From: Morinoia aosen
Lineage: Eukaryota > Arthropoda > Malacostraca > Amphipoda > Talitridae
Direction of reading: 5' to 3'
NCBI GenBank assembly: GCA_030386875.1
Contig: CM059556.1
Location: 35,442,964-35,506,963 of the forward strand
DNA length: 64,000 bases
The position numbers were made by a program, and so were the translations under genes. This document shows positions 55,640-64,000 of this stretch, one piece after another. The notes under the pieces were generated by a model. The model saw nothing but the letters and a program-made list of their open reading frames with translations, made no database searches and was not told the DNA's origin. The number at the start of each line of letters is the position of its first letter. Within the stretch, counting starts at the first letter, position 1.

Positions 55640-56815
55640 ACTTGAAGTTGAACAGCAATATTTCTGATCGGTCAATTCTTTCAGCATAAAAGATGGAATT
55701 TGAAATATTCCGAAATGTTTGCAATAAATAATGCACACTTCAACTGTGATCTTCATTTTCATCTTCGAACATGATGAAATGAAAAAATGCACTATTTCGC
55801 CGCATACAACTGCGAAAACTGAAAGAATTAAACTAGGTCAAAACTAGATTGTAACATTGCAATCACAGATATTCAGTGAAAACCTTTATTTGGTTTTCGA
55901 AAGTTAGACATTGACTGTGGGGAGACATACTTACGTAAGCAGGAAAAAATTCAACGTTTTTTCTTCGTTACTTCTCACTACAAGGAGAAAAATTTCCGGG
56001 AAACTTTAATTAGAAATTCAACATGTTGTTCAAAAAGTTAACGCTAGTCTGTGTTGTGGAGTCAGATCCCAAGAAAGAGTGAAGTAAGAAGCTTGGTTTC
56101 ATTTTTGTTTACTGATACAGAGCGCAATTGCCTGGAATGAGAGTGGATGTGTCAACACAAGGTAAACAGCCTCTCGGCCCCTGCGTGAGTCTCGGTCGCA
56201 TTCTGAGTCCGTGCGAGAACGAGGTTGCAGTCGACGTAACATGCTCTTTTATGTTGACTGACCGAAGTTTCGAGGTTTTTTTCGAAGTTTCGTGCTACAA
56301 AAATAAGTTCTTTATGTCAACTGAGCGAAGTTTCTAGGCTTTTATCGAAGTTTAGTGCAAAAGAAACTGGGCTTTTATGTCAATTGACCGGAGTTTCGAG
56401 GTTTTATCGAAGTTTTGTGCTAACGAAACGGAGTCTTTTACCTTTATCAACTGACTTAAGTAGCAAGGTTTTTAATGAAGTTTTTGACGAAAAAATAACA
56501 GGGTCTTTTAAGCCGATTGACCGAAAATTCAAGGTTTTCAGCAAAGTATCGTGACGAAACAGGCTTTTTTAACGACTAGTAAACTTAAGTTCAATTTCAA
56601 CAAAGTTTCATGCATTTAGGGAAACAATATTTTAATTTTCCTCGCCGAAACACATTTAGGGAATTAACATTTTAATTTTCTATACCGGAAACATCAAGTA
56701 GTTACCTGCAAAATCACTTAATCTAAAAAAAAACCAGATTAATCGACCGGAGGTTTCACACCCACGGCTGAACCCAAAATAAACACTTCCAAGACCACGT
56801 TTTCAATACGAGCTG
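55640..56815 (+). promoter_or_regulatory. Duplicated upstream region of gene C
   Basis: Parallel to 41,600-42,655. The minisatellite (56,250-56,570) has more units than its gene B counterpart. Promoter function is inferred only from position. Confidence 0.45.
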
Positions 56816-56959
56816 ATGAAGCAACCAAGGAACTCAGGTGTCAGGATGTTGCTGGCGGTGATACATCTGGTGATCTTGAGTGCCCGAGTTGGAGCAGCTG
56901 TGAAGATGCCCTACGTCATCACGGAGTCTGGACTGAAGCTGTACAACATCGTTGAGGAC
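56816..56959 (+). CDS. Gene C exon 1, third astacin-like paralogue (partial)
   Basis: Differs from gene B exon 1 by a handful of codons (for example MLLAVIH for VLLAVIH, VITESG for VITKSG, NIVED for SIAEE). The GTGAGT donor is intact. About 1.1 kb upstream is also duplicated. No later astacin exon was seen before the window ends, because the following 7 kb is repeats. Either the rest lies beyond the window or this is an orphan exon. Confidence 0.6.
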
Positions 56960-56999
56960 GTGAGTCATCCTCAAGTCTACTGGTAGACCCTTGAGTCTG

Positions 57000-57140
57000 A
57001 AATCTAGAAATAAGTCTCAAGTGTTAGAATTGTGTCTGAATTGTTAGGAATGAGTCTTGAGTGTTAGAATTGTGTCTGAAGTGTCCGGAATGAGTCTCGA
57101 GTGTTAGAATTGCGTCTGAAATGTTAAAACTGCTTCTAAA
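57000..57140 (+). repeat. Short repeats after gene C exon 1
   Basis: GAGTGTTAGAATTGTGTCTG units of about 37 bp. A shorter array follows gene B exon 1 (42,830-42,910). Confidence 0.65.
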
Positions 57141-57952
57141 GTTTTGAATTGTGTTCGGAAATTAGAACTGGGAATATTAGGGTTATACCCGTAGCATTGC
57201 AGTTCGTGAAGTGTTAGAAATGTATCTGAAGAGGAAGAGATGCCTGAAGAGTTAGAATTGTTTGAAACATAGGAATTTTTCTAGAGTATTAAAAATGCGT
57301 CTGAGATTTTAGATTTGTGTCAGGGGTGATAAAATTGTGTCTGAAATGCGCCTGAAGAGAAAGAATTATGTTAGAAGCCTCACAATTGTATCTAACGAAT
57401 TTCATGTAACTGTCCGAGTACACCAAACTCGGCAGGCAATAGGAGGAATATAAAAGCTTTCAATCAGAATAGAAAACCGGCTCGAGCTGCACTAGTCAGA
57501 GAGAGGAAGGAGGAGGGCACTGATTTCTAATTTGTCGCCTCATATTTGCCAGGAATTGGATCAAGGAGTTAATGAGGCATTCAACGCAATGACGTCAGAA
57601 ACAATGCCTTGAAAATTAGAGTATTGAGATTATAACAGCGTATTGAACTGTTTAGAAAATGAAGAAAAGTGTAAACAAATATTTATATTAAAAAATTTAC
57701 CGCGCAAAAATTTAAGAGTATCCCATCAAGTACTTTTGACGTCATTTTGCTCCACCTGGAGGGATGCAAATGCTAAATTTAAACTAAAATAATTTCCTAT
57801 TTGTTAGCATTCAAGCCCTTTTCAATTAGATAATATAAAACAGCTGTAAAAATAATTACTGATGTGGAGTAGTTGTCAGCGTTTGCTCTGCGTTGACAAA
57901 TGACAAAAAAGTTGAAGTAGGGTGGTGTCAATGCCTCTTATGAGACGTAGGA

Positions 57953-58505
57953 GGCACTGGCGGTGATCACATTGGCGACAGCAGGCACTGGTTGTGCTCA
58001 CATTGGCGACATCAGGCACTAATTGTGCTTACATTGGCGACATCAGGCACTGGTTTGCTCATATTGGCGACAACATGCACTGGTTGTGCTCACATTGGTG
58101 ACATCAGGCACTGATCGTGCTCACATTGGCGACATCAGGCACTGGTGGGCTCGCATTGGCGACAGCAGGCACTGGTTGGGCTCACATTGGCGATAGCAGG
58201 CACTGGCGGTGATCACATTGGCGACAGCAGGCACTGGTTGTGCTCACATTGGTGACATCAGGCACTGATCGTGCTCACATTGGCGACATCAGGCACTGGT
58301 GGGCTCGCATTGGCGACAGCAGGCACTGGTTGGGCTCACATTGGCGATAGCAGGCACTGGTTGTGCTCACATTGGCGACAGCAGGCACTGGTTGGGCTCA
58401 CATTGGCGATAGCAGGCACTGGTTGTGCTCACATTGGCGACAGCAGGCACTGGTTGTGCTCACATTGGCGACAGCAGGCACTGGTGTGCTCACATTGGCA
58501 CTCTT
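57953..58505 (+). repeat. 31-bp minisatellite, about 18 units
   Basis: Unit GGCACTGGTTGTGCTCACAT then TGGCGACAGCA, with variants. A four-unit block (about 58,076-58,200) is repeated at 58,216-58,345, a higher-order repeat. No spacers, so not a CRISPR array. Confidence 0.9.
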
Positions 58506-58602
58506 TGTTTACGATTTTCAACCAATTTACGTCATTATTGCAGTACAGTTGACAGCGTAAGTTCAATCAACAAAACTTCAGTCAGATGAACCGTTACAAA
58601 AA

Positions 58603-58896
58603 TGTTGTTCATCCTTTTTAGGATATTATTAGTAGTAGAAATGGTGGCCTATCCACAGAACCTAGCAATCCCACACTAGGCTTCACCAAAGTGATAACAT
58701 ATCAATAGCACCCAATAGGTCGAATCCAACATAAATATAGCAACAAAGTAATCATTAATAGGCATAACAGAACATCAATAGTACATAGCAATGACACATA
58801 GAAATCGTATCACATAGGGTAAATAGTTCACTCACCTCATAAATATCTTCTAACTCTATATACTCAACTATCAGACATGTGGCCAGTGGGAGTAAG
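58603..58896 (-). repeat. Gypsy 3' LTR, truncated
   Basis: Same repeat, cut at CCAGTGGGAG, where it joins the RNase H coding region. The join is an internal deletion. Confidence 0.78.
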
Positions 58897-59311
58897 GTGA
58901 CACAGCACCGCTCCCACACCATACGCACTACTGTCAGCCACTACCACTATGGGTAGGTTAGGGTCAAAATGGATTAAGGTCTGGGAGTCTAGGAGGGCTT
59001 GTTTAGATTTCTGGAATGCCTTCTCCTGACTTGCATCCCATTTTCAATTATTTTTATCCCTCAGTAAGGCATTTAGGGGCTCCAACATAGTTGCAGATGA
59101 TTTTAGAAATTTTCTGTAGATGTTTAGCAACCCCAAATAAGCTCTCAGCTGAGTCACATTAGTAGGAGCTGGTGTATTCCGGATTGCAGATACCTTCTCT
59201 GCAGTGGGGTGCAACCCATCCATGTCGGTCTGATATCCGAGGTAGGATACCTGTGACACTCCTATTTGAAATTTATCCATTTTCAGTTTTAGCCCTGCTT
59301 CCTGTAGTTTG
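58897..59311 (-). pseudogene. Gypsy RT end and RNase H start
   Basis: Resumes FKLQEAGLKLKMDKFQ, SYLGYQTDMDGLHPT and LRAYLGLLNIYRKFL. After a stop it continues as an RNase H start (HFDPNLPIVVVADSSAYGVG) and runs into the LTR. Confidence 0.82.
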
Positions 59312-59316
59312 AATAA

Positions 59317-61572
59317 AAAAAAAATGTTTATTTCCAAGTTGTCACATGAGATACATGCCAACATATTGGCTATTAAAAGTTTCTTAAATATAGGGCATCC
59401 TAAAACAAATGTTCCATACGAGGAGTACAAATTGACAAACCATCCGAGGTGTACCAGTAGATAAGCCATACGAGGAATAATAATAAACAAACTATACGAG
59501 GTGTACTAATAGACAAACTGTCAGAGGTGTACAAGTAGATAGACCATACGAGGCATATTAATTGACAAAATATACGAGGCGTACTAATAGACAAACCATT
59601 CGTGGTGTGCTAGTAGTCTAACAAAAGTTCTATACTAGGAGTACTAATTGACAAACCATCCGAGGTGTACAAATAGATAAGCCATACGAAGCATAATAAT
59701 AATAGGCAACCTATACGAGGTGTACTAATAGACAAGCTATCAGAGGTGTACAAAATAGATAGACCATACGAGGCATATTAATAGACAAAATATACGAGGC
59801 GTACTAATAGACAAACCATACGTGGCTTGTTATAAAATATTAGTTAAAAAATACATATATAAGATAAAAGCTAGAAGCAACCTACCATCTACTACACAGA
59901 AAATGACAGCTGAGCTCACTGTAATCCTAAGAAATTAAAAAAAAAACTAAAAGGAAGAGAAGACTTCGAAAAACATAAAAATGAGCTGGTTTTTAATTTC
60001 TTCACAGAAATTTTTAAGAAAAATCAGGTTATAGTCAAGAAGCAACACAACTCTTCAGCATTATACGGACATGTGTACGTGGGATGAAATGGAGTAACAT
60101 TGTGGCCGGATATCACATCTGAGTGGAGAATATTCACAAAATTGGCACATATAGGAAGATTAGGCCTTGATCCAAAATGATAATTTTAATTACAGAAATT
60201 TAGAGTTTTTTCCGATTTGAAAGTTCAGTGCTAGTGTGCGCTGAACGCACGGAAAAAAATAAAAAGACTAAATGCAATGCTTAAATTACCCCTTTCCCCC
60301 CAGCTCAGCCGAAAATCGATTGAAAACATCTTCGAGAATGATTTTGAAATAGCGAGACAACGTTAGCCAAAAATTTAATTCATTATAAACTTTGCACAAC
60401 CCTCACATCTATAAACCTGTTTATTGGTGTACACACAAAATGTATTTCATGGTATATTCGTCATACGGACGTTAAATATTAATACAGAAAAGAGAAAGAA
60501 ATAACAAAATAAAGATGAGGAAATACTCCTAATTATGGAAAGAACGTTCGTTCTGCTGCACTGAACTGACGGCTGTGGTGCTCATTGTTGTCGATAGAAA
60601 TAAGTAAGATGAATATACGAATCGCTTAGCAAACGTAAAATGAAATAGTTTCTAAATTTCTAACAGAAATTTCAGGAAAAATTACAATTTCTGATAGATG
60701 GGAAGTTCATACCGAAATGCTGCAGGCCCTATGACAGAGATGCAAAATGACGTGACACATTTACTCTAAATTCTTTTCCAGTTTTCGAGTTTTTGATATG
60801 CTGGGGAAGCTTGTTCCACAAAAAAGCTCCAGAAACTGAGAGAGCTTTTTGTCCCACGTTAGATGAACGGTAACTGACTAAAACATCGTTCCTCCGGTTT
60901 GGTCTTTCGTTTAGGATATTAGATGGAAAAAATTTTACCACCTCTGCATTACTTTTGGGGAGGTACAGAGAGGAGAATACTCGTCGAGCTTTCTGGATCA
61001 TGAATCTGTTTGGTATTGGGATCCAGTCGAGTTTTCTTAAAAGAAGGGTGACATGATCGTATTTATTTAAATTTCCTTTGCATACCACTTTGGCGGCGAA
61101 GTTTACACATTTTTGCAACTCTTCCTGACGACATTTAGGTAAGTCTCCCCACACAAGACTGCAGTAGTCCAGACGCGATAAAACTAAAGACTGAATCACT
61201 AATAATCTAGATTTTTCGTCAAGTGTGTTCTTTATACGATGAAAGAACATTAAGGTTCCGTTAATTTTGTTGCACATTGTTTCGACGTGTGAATTGAAAG
61301 TCATATTTTTGTCAAACCAAACACCCAGATTTTTAACCTTATCGACTGGTTTAATTGTATCGTCTCCAAATGTTAGCTTGAATGGTGGTAAATTTTCAGT
61401 CGCATTCTGTGATCCAAAAATAATGCATTGCGTTTTACTTGCGTTAAGTTTGAGGCCATTATGGTCATACCACAATTTCAGATTTCTCAGACGGTTTTCA
61501 GCGTTGGCTTGTGTTTCTGTTAAATCCGCTGTTGAGCTTGTCATGGCAATTTGTACGTCATCAGCATACATA
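59317..61572 (-). mobile_element. 5'-truncated CR1/L2-like LINE inside Gypsy
   Basis: Starts at the RT catalytic box (FMYADDVQIAM) and keeps the RT C-terminus (NHNGLKLN-type thumb region, QSLVLSRLDYCSLVWG, GAFLWNKLPQHI), with its stop at 60,729. A 1.4-kb 3' UTR ends in AATAAACATT and an A-tail. AATAA is repeated at both junctions. The 5' half is missing, so it is dead on arrival. Clade by motif memory only. Confidence 0.8.
59440..59835 (-). repeat. LINE 3'-UTR minisatellite
   Basis: About a dozen or more variants of a unit containing AGACAAACCATACGAGG and TGTACTAAT (plus strand), roughly 25-31 bp each. Part of the LINE, since the 23.9-kb fragment retains related units. Confidence 0.7.
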
Positions 61573-62211
61573 AATAAGACTTGATGGAGACGCTTGAAGT
61601 GGTCTTGTTCATTAGTAGCACTGATGAGCACGTCATCCATGTAGCAAAACATTCCTGGAAGGCCCTGTAATAGTCCTTCCATGGCACGCTGAAAGATTCC
61701 GGGAGCGGAAGCTATTCTGAAGCTCAATCTGTTATGAGCGAACAGACCTCTGTGGGTGTTGATCACGGTGAGTTCCTTAGATTTTTCATAAAAAGGTAGT
61801 TGGGCGTACGTCTGAGACATGTCTAGCTTGGAGTATATAACTCCTCCGGCTAACCTGCTAAGTATCTTACCTAGTGGCACGGTTCACCGTCAACTTATAG
61901 TCCCCGCAGATTCGGGTGCTTTGATCAACCTTGAGCACGACAACAAGAGCCGCAGCCCATCTAGAGTACTGTACAGAGGTGAGGATACCTTCCTGTACCA
62001 GTCTATCTAGTTCTGCCTCCACCTTAGGTCTAATTGAGTAAGGCACATTCCTGGCCTTGAAAAATTTAGGTGTTAGAGTAGGGTCAATCTCAATTTTGAA
62101 AGTTCTTCCCTTAAAGCGACCTAGGCCTGGTTGAAAAAGGCTGGGAAATTTTTGTACTAATTCTTCTGGTTGGGCAACGAGCTTATGCACACTTCCCGCT
62201 ACTATAGTCAA
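61573..62211 (-). pseudogene. Gypsy reverse transcriptase, N-terminal and palm part
   Basis: Two pieces with a frame break near 61,870: FKARNVPYSIRPKVEAELD and QSTRICGDYKLTVN, then YSKLDMSQTYAQLPF, FRIASAPGIFQRAME and the catalytic CYMDDVLIS. Interrupted by the LINE right after HFKRLHQVL. Confidence 0.85.
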
Positions 62212-62401
62212 ACCTAAGGAATCAATCAGGTCTCTACCTACATATCAAGGCTGGCCCCTCCCTGTCTACTACTACAATAGTTACTAGCTGAGGAGCCCTA
62301 CCACCAGCTTCACACTGGATGTTAGTCCTAATCTCCCCACAAACTACTAGTTCAGCTCCACCATAAGTCCTAAGCTTAACATCGGAAGGTCTCAACTCAA
62401 C

Positions 62402-62902
62402 TCAACTTTCGGGTCTTGTCTTGGTGGGCAACCTTAAGTACGCAGGTTTAGAAAGAATAGACCTGGCAGCACCTGTGTCCACCTCCATTTCCAGGGGAAT
62501 ATTGTTTAGCAACATTTTTATTCTGATTGGGTGTTTCATTTCCTCGGCTACTGCAAATATCTCTCCATAGCACCCTTGATTAGAAACTGGGTAGTCTGCA
62601 CTGGTTGCATTGCTAGTTCTATTAGGGTTAGGGTGGTGTTCCCTCCCCCTTTTTACATGCATAGCATGCACAAAATTATTTTTGTTGCCTTTAGCAGATT
62701 TCTGCCCTTTTAGTTTAAAGCAACACTTTTTAAGTTTATCTTTTTGGCCAAAACCATGACAAACACTGTCTTTATACGGGCAATCTTTACGCCAGAGAAT
62801 GCAAATTACCACAGCCGCTGCACGCTGATTTGGGGCTAGCTTAAGCCTGAGTCTTGCCCTGAAGCTTGTTAACAGTTTGCTGTACTCTAGTCTGACCAAC
62901 AT
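62402..62902 (-). pseudogene. Gypsy zinc knuckle and aspartic protease remnant
   Basis: A Cys-rich piece (CPYKDSVCHGFGQKDKLKKC), a damaged knuckle, is followed by the protease core MEVDTGAARSILSK with the catalytic DTG. Reading stops near 62,402 before RT begins. Confidence 0.75.
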
Positions 62903-62979
62903 TCAAAATAGAGTAAGGTTGTCTCAACACCACTGTTTCTCTCAGTGTGGTTTCTTTGGCAGTGGCTAGATCCACGGCT

Positions 62980-63445
62980 TTTTGTCATTTCAGCCCAGCT
63001 TCATTGAGCAACCAATTTTGAATGTCATTACTGGCCACACACACAATATGAATCTATCCAGCAATATTTTTTCTAGCACTTCCTGTTTGAAATTACAGGT
63101 ACGTGAAAGGGCCTTCAAGCTAGCGACAAAATCAGCGATGCTTTCCCCTTGTTTCTGGTTCCTCTCATGGAACCTGAACCTTTCGAAGATTTGGTTGCGT
63201 GTGGGCTTAAAATGCCGCCTCAACACTTCCAAAATTTCGTCATAAGTAGCATCTACGGTTCTTTTTGGTGACAGTAGGTGTTTCACCAACCTAGCAATCT
63301 TTGGACCCACAAAGTGAAATAAGTGTGGGCTTTCTCACTGTCTCCTATTTTTTTTTATTTAAAAGTAGCAGTGCAACCTAGTTTCGTAGTCTACAAATTC
63401 TTCCTCTAAAGGAATAAACTCTTCCACCGAGCCTATCAACGGCAT
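62980..63445 (-). pseudogene. Gypsy gag remnant
   Basis: Starts MPLIGSVEEFIPLEEEF, hits a stop near 63,345 and resumes VPKIARLVKHLLSPKRT, then FRFHERNQKQGESIADFVAS and CNFKQEVLEKILLDRFILC, a typical Gypsy capsid region. Confidence 0.78.
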
Positions 63446-63561
63446 TTTGAAATTTTTTTATCAAAAAAAAAAAAATCACTAGGTAAATTCTGAGTTCCCT
63501 CACTAGTCATTACTACTTTGTCACTCCCAGTAGTTCTACCAAAATCCTCGTCGCCAATTTG

Positions 63562-64000
63562 TTATGTATACTTCTTAGGATATTATTCGCAGTAGAAATT
63601 GTGGCCTATCCACAGAACATAACAATCCCACACTAGACTTCATTAAAGTACTAACTTAGCAATAGCACCGAATAGGTTAGATCTAACATAGACGTAGCAA
63701 CATAGCAATCATCAATAGGCATAACATATCAATAGTACATAGCAATAGCACAACAATGGTATCACATAGAGTAAATAGTTCACTCACCTCTTAGATATCT
63801 TCTAACTCTATATACTCAACTATCAGACATGTGGCCAGTGAGAGTAGAGCAGAAAACAGATTGGAGTGTAGGAAAGAACAGAAGCAGAGTTAGAAGTAGG
63901 TAGTTAGAAATAATTAGAGTAAGTACTTAGCCACAACTGGGTAATAAATATACACACGCTTAGCCAACATTTACTGTTGTTGGAACAAAGACCAATGGGA
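63562..64000 (-). repeat. Gypsy 5' LTR (runs off the window)
   Basis: Starts TGTTATG on plus and shares several hundred bases with 58,603-58,896 (TAGGATATTATT, GTGGCCTATCCACAGAAC, CAACTATCAGACATGTGGCC). Confidence 0.8.

Larger units (their letters stand above)
52930..55640. other. 2.7-kb insertion relative to the gene A-B spacer
   Basis: The A-B spacer runs straight through the equivalent point (about 41,598). Here a SINE, minisatellite and unassigned DNA intervene before homology resumes at about 55,640. Confidence 0.55.
58603..64000 (-). mobile_element. Gypsy-like LTR retrotransposon, internally deleted
   Basis: Minus-strand order: 5' LTR from beyond 64,000 to 63,562, primer-binding region with TGGCGACGAGGA, gag, zinc-knuckle remnant and protease, RT, start of RNase H, then directly the 3' LTR (58,603-58,896, truncated). 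Integrase and most of RNase H are missing. Gag and pol have several stops and frameshifts. A LINE is inserted in RT. Confidence 0.85.

Noticed and set aside
57953-58505. Possible CRISPR-like array (31-bp units)
   Set aside because: Units abut without unique spacers, the genome is eukaryotic, and units drift as in a minisatellite.
58271-58560. Repeat-protein ORFs in two frames
   Set aside because: Both come from reading the 31-bp minisatellite. No start or splice context.
61267-61584. Plus-strand 105-aa ORF
   Set aside because: Antisense shadow of the LINE RT coding region.

Overview
This window is nuclear DNA from an animal, most likely an arthropod. Genes are split into short exons with GT-AG introns of 0.1 to 9 kb. 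The sequence is visibly AT-rich and crowded with transposons and minisatellites. No prokaryotic genes, CRISPR arrays or complete rRNA genes were seen. The arthropod assignment is inference, from the mix of a Penelope-like element (PLE), mariner, piggyBac-type and Helitron-type elements, a CR1/L2-like LINE and Gypsy.

Layout. 1-7,900: no recognisable gene; dispersed SINE-like repeats, one inverted-repeat element and several minisatellites. 7,935-19,801 (minus): a complete Rab4-type GTPase gene in six exons (predicted 215 aa), with introns filled by foldback elements, AT-rich repeats, a TTAA-flanked MITE, a short Helitron-like element and SINEs. 19,800-23,000: a 540-bp foldback element and unassigned DNA. 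23,037-57,000 (plus): a tandem array of three astacin-family genes. Gene A (23,037-41,073, 9 exons, predicted 413 aa) and gene B (42,656-52,396, 7 exons, predicted 364 aa) can be read end to end. Of gene C (56,816 onward) only the signal-peptide exon is visible. Their intron phases match exon by exon. Both readable proteins keep the astacin scaffold, including the RxDRD element, but lack all three zinc histidines, the catalytic Glu, and the Met and Tyr of the Met-turn. Both end in a hydrophobic tail that looks like a GPI-attachment signal. They therefore look like secreted or surface-anchored pseudoproteases.

The last intron of gene A carries a young 7.6-kb Penelope-like block (33,132-40,711). 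It holds one inverted 5'-truncated copy, one truncated copy broken by a rearranged mariner, and one intact 813-aa RT plus GIY-YIG ORF. Its three terminal repeats carry a hammerhead-ribozyme-like fold. Gene B contains a decayed copy of gene A's 3' exons and a Helitron-like element in its last intron. 57,950-64,000: a 31-bp minisatellite, then a decayed, internally deleted Gypsy-like element (minus) split by a 5'-truncated CR1/L2-like LINE (59,317-61,572). The LINE junction happens to keep one ORF open across two reverse-transcriptase active sites.

All exon boundaries were derived by hand from splice signals, phase continuity and family knowledge. No alignment or database search was run.
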